DNA from: Agrocybe praecox
Taxonomy: Eukaryota; Basidiomycota; Agaricomycetes; Agaricales; Agrocybaceae
Direction of reading: 5' to 3'
NCBI GenBank assembly: GCA_964017145.1
Contig: OZ024847.1
Location: 310,001-374,000 of the forward strand
Length of the DNA: 64,000 nt
Position numbers and translations under genes: made by a program. Positions within the stretch are counted from its first letter, which is position 1, and every line of letters begins with the position of its first letter. Of the stretch, positions 36,622 to 47,783 are shown in pieces. The notes under the pieces were generated by a model, which saw only the letters and a list, made by a program, of their open reading frames with translations, did no database searches and was not told where the DNA came from.

Positions 36622-37252
36622 ACACGTCTCTGACCCCAACTACATTCGATCCGTTGTCCAATCATGAATTCCTGTTTGCTACAATACCGGCTCAAACATC
36701 TAATTCGTTTACACACCCTTTCGCGTGCGCGCCTAGTATCCTCCTCAGGCCCAATTTCTAGGCTTTCTCCATCTCTCTTCAACGTTATTAGAATTACTTT
36801 ACTATTTTAGAGAATCTTTCCTTCCTGATTATCGTTTCCGAGTCAAAATCTCTTCACCTTTCATTTCACAGGTTCTATTTTTTCATCTTTATTCTGGAGA
36901 GTCATTTCATCTTTATACCCCATTTCGTCGTGTATGTTTTTAAATAAATCCGTCATAGCTGTGTGTTACCGCAATCTGTTTAATTATATTTGCCAATAAG
37001 CAGTCAAGATAATTTTCAATCACTCTAGCTCTTCACGGACACGCCCTGCTCAGTACTCACAGCAGTGAGCACAATCTGCCCTGCAGCCTTGACGTCGCTG
37101 ACGATGGCTCTGTGGCTGTGACTTGTCCCTGTCTTCCCACGGTCAACGCCGCGGCTCGTTCGTCGTTCAGATCTTTGTTCTAACTTGTTTGCCCCGCTAT
37201 CCTTCTAGCTTTTCAAAACACGTTGATACTAGATTGACTATGCACAGACTTC
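36622..37252. other. Intergenic, pyrimidine-rich
   Basis: The 3' flank of the orphan gene; T/C-rich with no gene recognised. Confidence 0.4.
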
Positions 37253-39480
37253 ATGTCTGAAAACAATTGGAAGTTGATGAGAAGGCGTCTAAAGAATGCC
37301 CTCTGGAATTACAATGATTTTCCAACGAAGTGTGCTAGTGTTCCGCTGGAGACAAGAGTGTGCGGCGGTTTTTTGTAGCCTTAGGTGCGTCTCTTTCCTT
37401 TTACGTGCTTCTGCTATTACAGATCTAATCAGCACTATCTCAGTAACTGGCTCTATACCGAGGGTCTATCTCTGGATCCTTGGTTAATATTTAATCCTTG
37501 TACAGCTTTTTCTCGGAGCAATTTGGTGGGAAAGGAATAAAGGCCCCTCTAACCAATTATAGGAAATTTATTGACGCCTATGCAAAGCGTTATTCGGCCG
37601 TCATGGGCTATCCCCGACTCCTGCACATGGACGCGTCAGAAGCGAATAGAGCTCTTTTCTGGGTCATGCTAATATTCATTTTTCTGTCAAGTAATGTCCG
37701 AGGCAACACAATCAAGAAAGTTCTCGTAAGAAAAATTGACTGGACAAACAACAATCACGATTCGGGAGAAGGAGCACAGCACGTCAAGAAGTAATGGAAT
37801 CTCGCAAAATACATTCAGGCGCCGCTTCTGAATGTCCAGACTGCTCTTCCTCCAAGAAATTTGTAATCTGACGCTTTGGAATTGCGCAGGACATAACTTT
37901 CCCATGGATCGCATTTGCTGACAAGAGGGTTTTCCCTTTACCATTGTTCAAGTGCATTCTTGGTCCCATTCCCGAAGCTTTATTGCGTCTTTACTTTTCA
38001 CGATGGGAGGGGACATGGCCTACTACTCGCATCCTAGAATGGCTTGAAAACGAACCTTTCTCGTTAGGCCGTACTTATTTGTGTCCCATTCTCAGTGGTT
38101 TGTCAGATACATTGCTCTTATAACGAGGTAAGTTGAGACCAGTCACTTTATTTCTCTAGCCACTAACATCCACTACTATCCAGGAAGGATGCAAGGCCCA
38201 ATTGACGACCACGTCATTGACATGGCTCCCAAAGCAACTCTCTTAGTACCAAACTATGAACCAATTTTTACGCCTTCCGCAACTCAGAAAAGCTTCTCAT
38301 TTCCCATCAATACAAACATTTACCCTGGCAGACAACCTTGAGCTCCTCAAGTCCTTTTTTTTTGGAGGGCCCAACGCCTCAAGAAGGACACTATACCTTT
38401 CTGCTTTTTCTGTCGGCTGGTCGACATCGAGGACGTTCTGGCCCGGCTGCTGCAACACATTGTCCCTTCCTCGCCTGCTGTAGCGTTTCCTACGATTTTT
38501 AGTAGGCACAGAGTGTAACGAAGAAATTTACTCGATCATACCCCAGCTATGTCTAAAGCGATGGAAGGCCTGCGGCCTGCCAGCACAAGTTGCATGAATT
38601 GGCCCTTCGGACAGCCAAAAAAGTTACCGAACTTTCAATTTATCTTTATTCTGTAGTATGCGCTGCTACCGTGTTCCACAACCATGTTTGTATTATTAGA
38701 TTCAAAATCATATCCATAAACCCTACTAGACGGTGTCCTAGTCGAGCTTGATGAATAGGGTGTGATGATCACTGAAAAAGGAATAATTCCCACGGTTGAC
38801 GACAGTGATCGCAGACGTTCACGACGTTTTTGTACTCGCCGTCCTTGAACCTCATTATTATGTCATGACATTCTCCATACACTCAATCCCATACACTATC
38901 TACTCTGGGTGCATACAGTGCCCCAACTGCGGCATTTCATCTCTTCGTGACCGAGGGCAACGACGGGACGACACTTGAATCAACTTGAAGCTGTTGGCTG
39001 AAGTTTGAACCACTTGATCAAGGAGCATTCTCGATTGCTCGGTGGTCCTTTTATGCTTGAGCTTGTATGTGCAGGAGTATTACGAATATATTCCAGCCGT
39101 GATGTATGAATTCTTCACGCGAAATCGCAGCCTCGGCGCATGGATTAGTTCACCGGACTTGGGGACCATTTGAAGTTTCTGACTTCATGGGAGCTTTGAA
39201 TAAGTCTTGCCAACAAGAACTCAAGTGTTATAGGGATATAATAAGGCATTTTATGTTCACAGAAGTATGTGTTTACTGCTTATCTGAGCTTATTTTATAC
39301 CAGTTTGATTGACTGGACTGTAGGAGCGTTAGAAATATGTTATCAAAGTGTTCATGCGGATCAACTTCCCACTTGCGTTGCACGCACGAGTTTTCAAAAA
39401 AGAATTACTTGATAATTATCTGGCAAAGCATGATAACAAAGCGCGATTCGAGACATTCTTCAATACCTGAACGATTGTTG
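37253..39480 (+). pseudogene. Decayed multi-exon gene of unknown family
   Basis: Several protein-like stretches are bounded by plausible splice sites, but they do not join into one clean frame: MSENNWKLMRRRLKNALWNY (37253), NQHYLSNWLYTEGLSLDP (37427-37485), NYRKFIDAYAKRYSAVMGYP (37555-37614), DITFPWIAFADKRVFPLPLF (from 37892), RILEWLENEPFSLGRTYLCP (38026-38085), and PIDDHVIDMAPKATLLVPNY (about 38200). Further right come EYYEYIPAVMYEFFTRNRSL (39073-39132), which switches frame near 39165 into a stretch containing GALNKSCQQELKCYRDIIRH. After a TAG comes KYVIKVFMRINFPLALHARV. The frame shift and internal stops suggest decay. It may be two genes rather than one. I recognise no domain. Confidence 0.35.
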
Positions 39481-39990
39481 CGCAAGTGCGTGGAGAAACC
39501 ATTTTATCCAATTGCACTATACTCGTCCTCGAAGGGGACGCAATCAAGAAATACAGGAACAAAGATCTTGCCTCGGAGAGCCCAAATCTTATGGTCTTCT
39601 AAATGTCTCATCGTCGGAACAATTTCCGTATAATGAGTGTGGGAGAGATCGTTGGTCGAGACATCTATTGCTTTGAATTTGAATTGTCTATTGCGCGGTG
39701 CGTTCTGTCCTCGGACCTGTATTGACTCTCTAATCTGACATATTCTTTTTACCATACGTAGTCGACACGTATTTCTAGGTCATCGGGCTCCGTGGCTGTA
39801 CTACTTCTCAAAATTCCTGATGGAATCGGGAGCAGGTTATTTATATTGCTGAGCTTTTTCCGTAGCATCCTCTGCCTCGGAATCAAAGCTGCAACGTTCA
39901 TTGTCCTCACTGACCAGGCAAACGCTTTGTCAATATCAGGCGGCTATAAAAGGAGGATGAAAATTTCACTGTAACCCGCTCTTCTCTCTT
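39430..39990 (+). repeat. Dispersed repeat, copy 1 (about 0.5 kb)
   Basis: This aligns in the same orientation with 45920-46340. Shared stretches include the GAGTGTGGGAGAGAT / GAGTATGGGAGAGAT block, GCGGTGCGTTCTGTCCTCGGACCTGTATTGACT / GCAGTGCGTTCT...GAACCTATATTGACT, GGCCATCGGG...CCGTGGCTGTACT, GGTTATTTATAT and CTTTTTCCGT(A/G)GCATCCTC. On the minus strand both copies encode a similar peptide (LSHTHxTE...MRxL), so they may derive from an old 3' gene end. Copy 1 is followed directly by the promoter of the broken orphan paralogue. Confidence 0.6.
39945..39952 (+). promoter_or_regulatory. TATA box upstream of the broken orphan paralogue
   Basis: TATAAAAG about 90 nt before ATG 40036, placed as in the intact paralogue. 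Confidence 0.4.
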
Positions 39991-40035
39991 TTCTTACGAC
40001 CCCCGTTATCCTTTTTTCGCCATCTCCAAATATCA

Positions 40036-40902
40036 ATGTCATACTCAAATAATCATCTAATCCACCCCATCATCCATCAACATACTATTAGTCTTCCCGA
40101 TTTCATCACCACCATTGGAGACTCCACCTTCATGTCGTCCAGCATTTTTAGGGACGTGCCTTGGGGTACTCCAATTTCATTTGGAAAAAGAATTATTGGG
40201 CACGAGCAAGAACCAGCGTCTAGAAATGCCCGAATTGCCAAGATCACAGCGGAGATGAAACGCATCCAGAACCTCGGTGGTATAATCGTGAACTCCTACG
40301 AAAGCAGCTGGAATTGGGGGTGGGAACCTCAGCTCGTACAAGACTTTCCTCGCGTCAAGTTTTTCGCTTTTCGAATTGTGGCCTCCCAGTGGGGCCTTGA
40401 GACCACCCACACTATTCAATATAACTCCACTAGCCGCGAGCATGCACCTTTGTTAAGCTATCTTGCTCAGATTCGCGTCAATGAACTATCATCCGAATCT
40501 GTGAGACAAATTCTACGCCTAGAGAATCTCCGAGTCATATGCCTTCTCGCTACAAGCACTCTTCACGAGCAGGAGGGGTCTGCGAGTTCTTCCTATCAGT
40601 TGCAATACCTATAAAAGCTTCTTTTCAATGCAGCTGACCTAGAAGGCATAAGCATTCCTTTTGTCGTCTTGAAAGACGTTGAACAGGTTCTGGTCGCTCT
40701 GAAAAGAGCGCGTGGGCTTCAATCGATTGATATTGCTTGTCCGGTGACGCCCGTCGAGCTCAGGTTAGCGTCGGACGTCAATACTCTGATCACATTCGCT
40801 AGAGGTGTAGAAAGGCTGGAGCAGCTACGGAAATTATCCTTTCCGCGTGTTTTGGTCGAGTGTCAACAGCTTCAGAAGATGCTCCAGCGCTTTTCGGACT
40901 AA
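40036..40902 (+). pseudogene. Paralogue of the 35740 orphan gene, interrupted by one in-frame TAA
   Basis: The reading frame runs from ATG 40036 to a TAA at 40612-40614 and then continues in the same frame, without any shift, to a stop at 40902. The two halves together match the full length of the 293-aa intact paralogue. Around the break the intact copy reads YQRQLVQALLRNG and this one YQLQYL*KLLFNA, so the TAA stands where the paralogue has Gln; a single C-to-T change would explain it. No GT-AG intron with correct phase removes the stop. The downstream part still encodes conserved LASDVNTLITFARGVERLEQ. It may be a recent pseudogene, a truncated 192-aa protein, or a readthrough gene. Confidence 0.65.
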
Positions 40903-41629
40903 ATCAACCCCATCGCCATCATGATCCACGATTTCTCTGGTCGATTCCATTGCTGCTTTCCATTATCATCGGCCATTCATCGCATTCCTCAATTTTAACG
41001 ACATTGATTCACCACGAAATTCACGCCTGTTCTAAGCGTGTTCCATTCTTCAAAATCCACCGCTCCTTGATTCTCATCGTCCTTTTAAGTCCTCTTTTTG
41101 GCTTTCGCCTTTGACTGGTGTTTCCCCACAAGCAAAATCATCGAACGTACTATCCTTCCCACATGGAACGACTAAAGGAACATAAGGCTTCTCTCAGCTC
41201 TCAGCCTTCGACAACCTACTGTCCGCATACAGTATACACCGCTTGAGTCACTCGTGACTTTTTTAATGGCCTCACAATCCTTCTAAATATTTTCCTGCCC
41301 GAACACAACCTGGTATCGTGGCGTGGCCCATTCATCCAGGTGGTCAATAATAATGTATCCCTATCTCGTCAAATTTCGATATTACGACACACACACAACC
41401 TGCCCCCCCCCCCTCTCTCTCTCATTATCCGTGATATGTCGTATGTATATCACGCCCATCGTGCCTGGTTTCTCTCTCCGGTTTGGGTTCATTCTCATTC
41501 TATAGCAGCTGCATCTTTACTCATCGCAATGTTCTGTTTGAATATGTACCCGTTTCTCGTACCCTCGCGCTGCTAGTCTGAACATATCCCTAGTCTTTTG
41601 TCCTTTTTCTCTTCCTATTTTCGTCGCTA
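40903..41629. other. Intergenic with poly-C/CT tract
   Basis: Pyrimidine-rich; a run of C followed by (TC)n lies at about 41403-41422. No gene was recognised. Confidence 0.45.
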
Positions 41630-42107
41630 GATCGAATAAGCGAGCCGTAAAATTAAGGCATGGGCAGGATGAAGTCTACGACGAACTGTGATACAGCGGT
41701 CCGTCGGGGTAACGTGTACGAATGGTGCAGGTCTCTCCGTGCATGAGCCAAGCCGGAGGTTCACGTTTGGGCGCTTTGATTTGAGCGAGTCCATGGATTC
41801 ATTCGTTCGCCTCCGTGTAGAAGAAACATACATAAAGAGACAGAGCGTACGCGCTTTAGCTTAGTCTGCCAGTCTTTTTTTTTGAACGCCAGAGATTGAA
41901 CTTGAATCCAAGTTTTGACAACGTTCGTCCTGGGAGATACTGTGAAAGAGGTCCTAGTGCCGACTATTGAGTGGTATTAACCCATGGTAGTTGGATACTA
42001 GAGAAAGACAGACAATGTGAATCATGATTTGCTCCGGCTGAGTCTGCAGACTCTGGACTCCAAGATATACAATAGATCTAGATTCCTGCAAAAAGCCATA
42101 GTACGTC
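41630..42107 (-). pseudogene. Relic of the Hsp70-like gene (5' part)
   Basis: On the minus strand the sequence follows the 5' part of the intact Hsp70-like gene at 48022-49197. It contains an ATG context like the two other copies (AGTACGTCAAAA / AGTGCGTCAAAA next to the start), the stretch MDSLKSKRPNVNLRL corresponding to MESLKTSSPSIHPTL, and then HGETCTI-like sequence in place of MHGETYTIG. Frames are broken repeatedly and the substrate-binding half is missing. Confidence 0.55.
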
Positions 42108-43168
42108 AAAAGTGAAAATGAGATTGGGGAATGAGGGACGAATGATGCACCAGCGAGAAGAGGACCCAGCGGAAAGTCTGCGTTTTTTATGTCCAACTTC
42201 ACAGCTTTATGTTTTACCTTTGTACTGTTTCAAGATCAATGATAGTAAGTTGCTCCGCAGAATGAATGATGGTAGAGATCAACCAGCACGCAGAACCTTC
42301 GGGGCCAGGTGACAATCACCGGCCTATGCATGGCACCAGCTTGCGTTGGGTACACCACATGGAAATGCGATCTATTCTTGTATGTGCAGGAAAGTAAATG
42401 AAGAGCCCGCAAGATATAGATATGTTTATGCGAAGGCTGTTGGAGTGAATTCGTCGCGCGAGAGAACTGTCTCGACGGCTGAGGTTCGAAAAGCAGACTA
42501 AAACAGGCGCTTAAGCCTGTGACGCTCATCTAAGTATTTTCCCGGATGGTATGTTGGGTAATAAGCAGATAAGTTAGTTTTCAATTAATCACTCGACGGT
42601 CTCATACGGTGCACTTGCACGAAGGAGCTACATACACCTAATGCTGATTAGCAGTCCCGCCACATCACGGAAGTAAGAATAATTAGACATACCATACTTA
42701 AAGCCACCTTGGGCTAGACTCAAACGTCAATCTGTTGGAGGCCGATGTACCTGGACTTTTGTGGCCACTGCCGCATCACCATGGTCATGAGTGTTTTACT
42801 CGGGGCAAATTGCGAGCTCAAATCTTTACTTGGTTTGGTTTATTGGTTTATATCTCCAGACCGATAACGCGCTTCAGCATACTTTTCCTCGACTATGAGT
42901 ATGACGATGTGGCTAATAGAACTCGTCAGTATTCTGCATATTATATAACGCTCGCTAAGATAAAAGTGGGCAGATCCCTCCTTCCCTGATCACCCTGAAT
43001 CCGGTCAAGGTAAATACTAAATATTTAATCCTCAAACACGTCCGCGTCATTCCGTACGTAAAGGAGTCTGGAGATTGATGCTGTACCATGTGACAATCCT
43101 GGAAAACTTCTTGAGTTTGAAATTGACAGATTGAGTAAGCTCCCGCCCGACGGATCCGCTCTATCCAT

Positions 43169-43178
43169 TATATAAAAA
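43169..43178 (+). promoter_or_regulatory. TATA box of protease copy 1
   Basis: TATATAAAAA, 140 nt upstream of ATG 43318. In the inverted copy the same position reads TTAGATAAAAA (63412-63402), so the TATA core is altered there. Confidence 0.55.
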
Positions 43179-43215
43179 CCGACTCATCCAAGAAAGAATG
43201 TCCCCCATTCCTATC

Positions 43216-43278
43216 GCAGGTCGATTTGATACCTCCCCATCCTTTCAAAAGTCGCAGGTCGCAACTAGGTGCAGGTCG
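43216..43278 (+). repeat. Three GCAGGTCG repeats in the protease 5' leader
   Basis: GCAGGTCG occurs at 43216-43223, 43254-43261 and 43271-43278, between the TATA box and the ATG. The three motifs are largely kept in the inverted copy (63305-63370). Confidence 0.5.
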
Positions 43279-43317
43279 CCATAATAAATAAACTAATTCA
43301 AACGGAAATAATCAACA

Positions 43318-45708
43318 ATGCATTCTAATTTCCTGGCTACTGTCCTTATCGCTATTTCCGTCGCTAAAGGTGAGTAACAACTTATTTTCGGTAGTTGTGT
43401 TCTTATTAGTGTTACTTCTCGTTAAGGCGTTCTATCCGTACCTCTGGCAATTTCTCATGGCGAAGCTACCACCGACGAGGAAAAAGCAAACCTCGCGAGT
43501 TTGCAGGGGGCCACAGCTGAAGGTAAGCCGTAATTCCACCAGATTTTCTCAGTATCAATGTCCTTAATTCTTCCACCGGCGCATCATAGCCAACAGACAA
43601 ATCCCCTATATGGAGAAGGTCCTTGCAGACCCGGAAAACGAGAAACACAAACCCCTTATCGAAGCTGCCTTTGGCAAGAGTGCCGATCTCGACAAAGTCA
43701 AAGCAAACGTCCAGAAGCTCAAGACTGGCACTGTCCCTGTTCACTTGCCGTCGGCGGGGGGAAGTCAAACGATCGCGTATAACCTGTACGATGCAGATAA
43801 ACCACCCATGAACCCTGTGCATGTCGAGTTTGGAAAGAAGTATCATAAGTGTGAGCGTTATTCTCATGGTTCAATTGTAGAAAGGGGAAATCTTACACTA
43901 TGAACGTCTTTCTCAGCTGCTGAGAGTACCCGAGCTGGTACTTTGATCCATGAGTCCACCCATTACCTCGGGAATACTGGAGACTACATCGAAAATGGTC
44001 AAATGCTTAAGGGAAATCAACACGAGACCGACCATATGGGCTGTAAGTTTCTACTTATCCATGGGCGCTCTTGAAATCGATTGATCTTTCAATAGATACC
44101 AGTAAGTCGAGCTTCTACAAGACACCCAAGGCTCTTAACGGCGACAAGACTTGGACGACCATGCGTGATTCGTATGTCTTTCTAATTCCTATCTCGGCTT
44201 GTTATTGACACTAACCATCGTTCTGTTTTCTAGGACCAAGAACATGCACGACAACGCCGAAGCTTACGGCCAATTTGCCAGCTTATGTGCCAACGCCAAC
44301 CTGAGCCGTCGGGAACTTCACAACTTCCGTCGCGCACTCGCATCGGGTGATGACGACGCTGTAAGTTTTCAACTTCATAATTCCAACTCTGAACATTAAT
44401 AACATATGATCAAACGAACTATAGGCTCTCACATTCCTCGCCAAACGCAGCTCCTGTGCCCTGCCCAAGGACTATTTCAAGAAGAAAGCTGCCGATAAAG
44501 CCGCTGCCGCGAAGAAGGCCCCCGCTGCTGGCACGCCCAAGTCGAAAGCCGTCAACGCTAAGACAGGTGCTGGATCCAAGTCAAAGATCCCCGTCCGTGC
44601 CAAATCCGGTGCTGTATCACCCAAAGCTAAAGGTTCTAAGACACCTGTTACCAGCAAATCAAGGGTACCCTCTGCGAAGGGTGGGAAGACCGGCAAGGTC
44701 GCAAAGACGCCTACTACCAGACCCGGATCCTCCAAGAAACTCTCAGGCGGACGTACTGCGAAAGCAGTCGGAAAGACCGCTGGTTCGAGACGCCCAACGA
44801 CCAAGAAGACCCCTACCTCCGCTCGTGGAGGAAAGCAGACACTTCCCAGGAAATCAAAGACAGGAACAGCAGCGGGTAAGAAGGCTGGTGCGAAATCGTC
44901 TAGAACGAAGGCTGTCGGTGGCAAGAAATCCGTTGGTGCTCAACGAGTCGCCAAGACGGGAGCTAACAAGGGAGCTTTGAAGACTGGCTCGAAGAGGCCC
45001 ACTACTGCGTCCAAGAAGGCTGGTGGTGTAGCTGGCAAGCGTGTTACGAAAGCTGGTGGTGCTGCGAAACGCCCATCGTCAAAGGGTGTTTCGAAGTCCG
45101 CTGCTGCGAAACGACCATCAGCGAAGAAGGCCACTGGCGCTACTGCAAAGCGACCCGCTACCACCAAGAAAACCACTAAATCCGTCGCTGGTAGCAAATC
45201 CAAAGTCAACACCAAATCGACTGCAGGTCGCGCTGCTGCGAAGAAGGGCACAAACTCGAAGGTCGCATCGAAGAAGCCCGTGAAGGCCAGTGGCGTCCAG
45301 AAGAAAGGAGCGAACGCTAGGAAAACGAACGCGCCCAAGAAGACCGTCGCGCCCAAGAAAACTTCGTCCAGGTCTAAGGTCGCCTCTAAGGGAGTAAAAG
45401 CAGCACCAAAGAAGACCGTTGCCAGACCCAAAGTCGCTGCTAAATCTGCACCAAAGAAGACCGCTCCCAAAGCATCCGCTAAATCTGCGCCAAAGAAGAC
45501 TGTTGCCAAACCCAAAGTTGCTGCCAAATCTGCACCAAAGAAGACGACACCGAAAGCTGCTGCACCCAAGAGACCCGCAGCTGCTGCCGCTAAGCCCAAG
45601 GTCGCTGCGAAAGTTGCTCCCAAGGCTGCTCCGAAAGCTGCTCCTAAGGCTGCCCCGAAGGCTGCAGCGTCGAAAAAAGGTCGTCGTGACCTTGAGCTCG
45701 AGATCTAA
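43318..45708 (+). CDS. M35-type lysine-specific metallopeptidase with long Lys/Ala/Pro-rich tail (copy 1)
   Basis: Seven in-phase exons: 43318-43369, 43427-43522, 43590-43850, 43917-44042, 44096-44171, 44234-44360 and 44425-45708, for 673 aa. A signal peptide (MHSNFLATVLIAISVAKGVL) is followed by a propeptide-like segment. The catalytic domain has TLIHESTHYLGNTGDY: zinc ligands His148 and His152, Glu149, and Asp159 in the aspzincin TGD position. It also has the basidiomycete family block MRDSTKNMHDNAEAYGQFAS and the end of the domain LAKRSSCALPKDYFKKKA. Residues about 264-673 are a repetitive Lys/Ala/Pro/Thr/Ser tail (KAAPKAAPKAAPKAA, KRPTTASKKAGGVAGKRV) like the C-terminal domain of histone H1, ending KKGRRDLELEI. 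Aspzincins of this kind cleave at lysine; the tail would be a rich substrate for the enzyme itself. The role of the tail is unknown. Confidence 0.8.
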
Positions 45709-45913
45709 GTAGCGGTTATGTAGGCTTAAGCATCCTATAGTGTGAAGAGTACATACAGGAGAAATAGAGTGCTAATATATCCACTTCAGATATGACTTTC
45801 AGTGGTATGTGTATTTCACCTCAGTTCGACTGGCTAGAATGTCGAGGTTAGAACAATCGGAACACCTCTATCGAACACCTCCCTGTCCCCATTAGCCCTG
45901 AGTCCTGACCAGG

Positions 45914-46400
45914 TCATGCGCAAGCCCATAGAGAAAATGAAAATGCCTCAAATATCTTGATTGCGATGCTCTTATACTCCAAGGGAACGCGATTAAGGAA
46001 GAAACGCACTGACAGAAAACACGACCTGGACTCGGAGGGCCCTGTTAAACGCCTCATTCTCGCAGTCACTTCTGTATTATGAGTATGGGAGAGATTACTG
46101 GGTCCAGACAACTATTGGTTTGATTCTATATTACGCAGTGCGTTCTATCTTCGAACCTATATTGACTTCTGTTGCTAATTTGACTGTAGTCGAAATATAT
46201 ATTTGGGCCATCGGGCAACCGTGGCTGTACTCTTCTTTTTCATGTACAGGTTATTTATATCGAGAAGAGCCTTTTCCGTGGCATCCTCGATTTCTCTGCG
46301 CAGAAATAAATGCTGCAACGCTAAATTAGAGACAAGATGGTTGGTCGTTTTTTATCCCTATCCGATCACATCGACCGTCGACTCTGACACCCTTCGTTTC
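45914..46400 (+). repeat. Dispersed repeat, copy 2
   Basis: The partner of 39430-39990, same orientation. Here it follows the 3' end of protease copy 1 and precedes the broken Hsp70-like gene. No ORF of interest is preserved on the plus strand. Confidence 0.6.
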
Positions 46401-46714
46401 TCACAAACTACAACTTGACGACGTTGTTTTTCCTCATGAGATTTATTTGCCTTATAATTCGCCGGCCCTCGATCCTCTTCTTTCGATTTTTCGCGTTTGA
46501 TTCCCAATTATCTATAATCGGAATGACTTGGAACACATCAAATAAATGTATTTGGGTACCTATTCCTCGTGCCATCGCACCGTTGTGCCGCATATACAAC
46601 CGCTTCTGGGATCCCTTCATCCATTGTAATCCTAATCCACAAGTTTCCTATCTCATCGCAAAGCGCGAGCTACCCTGTTCACTCGGGCAGTTTCCCCACA
46701 ACTTCGTCCGAATG

Positions 46715-47783
46715 CTACTCGTGGCTTTCTCCTTTCTTGTTCAAAACCATATATTCATTGTCCACGTTGTCTGGGAGGCCAGAAAAGAACCGTGGAAATA
46801 AGTGCAACTTCGTCGGTCCGCCTTCTTGCGAGACAGTGATCGTAGTTGCATTCCTCCAACCATCGAGATGACTGACTTTGATCTTAACCTGAATACGAGC
46901 CTCTCCTTTTGGCAACGGCCTCAAGTCATCGAACACAACGACTGCTCGCTCGAGGTTGTCCTTCGCAAGTGGGCGATTTCCGGGCAACAGCCGAATCCTC
47001 GCTGACTTCTGCTCATCCTTCGAGTTGGTGAGGGTTACATATTGGCCGCAAGGAATCCTATAATTCGAAGGGACGAGAGTTATGATGGGGCCTGTTGGGG
47101 ATCCAATGTCAACGGGGAGTGGTATTCCATATGGCGCCAAAATTCGTCCCCTGGGTGGCTGGAGACGCTCGGTGTACAGAAGAAAAGCTGCTCCTTCGGC
47201 GACGTTTTCGGGCGTGATTTTGACGAGAAGTGTGCAAGGATACTCCACAGCGATTGCGTTTTCGATGTCGGTAGCGAATTCGATTTGCCAGGAGGGCAGG
47301 TTATTAACGACTATGCGTTCAACCGACTTTTCAACTTTCAACCTTTTCGAAGAAGTGGTTCCTTTGGAGACAGTTATGCTGTTCGGCCCAGATCCTGTGG
47401 CCGACTTGCTATTTTCGATGTTGGCTTGGAGAAACTGAGTGGGCGAGATGAAGTCCACAAATAATAAGCGGGTCCCATCCGGTTGACCAATGGCTTCGCC
47501 ATGCATGAGCGTCAGATTTACGCTTGGAGCGCTAGTCTGGAACAGCTGTATAGTTTCGTTTAACTCGTAACTTCTGCCTGCATCCAACGCAAAAAGAACA
47601 GAGATACCTCATGCGGTTAACTTGATTTCTTAGACGTCAGAGATTAAACCTTCGATGGCCTTCGTCAATGATGATAAGTGAGACTGGGAAGAAGTCTTGG
47701 TGCCGATTATCGAGCTATCGTGGTCCGACACAGGGGACATAGAGTTCTCTGACTGGAGATACAGCAATTCCTGCAAGGGCCAT
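46715..47783 (-). pseudogene. Hsp70-like paralogue, 5' end broken
   Basis: The 3' three quarters are open (from about 47587 leftward) and align closely with the intact copy: HGEAIGQPDGTRLLFVDFIS, ERIVVNNLPSWQIEFATDIE, YRIPCGQYVTLTNSKDEQKS, ARIRLLPGNRPLAKDNLERA, ATTITVSQEGG. The start codon context at 47783 is preserved (MALAGIAVSPV), but a small deletion shifts the frame, and stops follow in the region corresponding to residues 22-65. The open part begins without an ATG until about 47507. It is probably a pseudogene, or a gene re-started at an internal Met. Confidence 0.7.

Larger units (their letters stand above)
42108..43317. other. Divergent upstream region between Hsp70-like relic and protease gene
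   Basis: From about 42,805 onward the sequence is shared with the inverted copy at 63,665-63,266, including a run ending CTCGACTATGAGTATGACG. It carries the protease promoter. Confidence 0.5.
42805..45712 (+). repeat. Duplicated protease segment, arm 1 of a large inverted repeat
   Basis: Homologous, in inverse orientation, to 61381-63665. It includes about 0.5 kb of upstream sequence (AAATCTTTACTTGG, CTCCAGACCGATA(A/G)CGCGCTT), the promoter and all seven exons, stopping right at the stop codon. The arms are separated by about 15.7 kb. Confidence 0.75.

Noticed and set aside
41403..41422. Poly-C followed by (TC)n
   Set aside because: A simple-sequence tract, possibly of variable length; no further structure around it.
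44472..45623. Two long hydrophobic ORFs (150 and 227 codons) on the minus strand
   Set aside because: They are the antisense of the Lys/Ala/Pro-rich tail; the complement of A/K/P codons automatically gives open frames rich in F/L/A/V. The same happens at 61645-62097 in the inverted copy.
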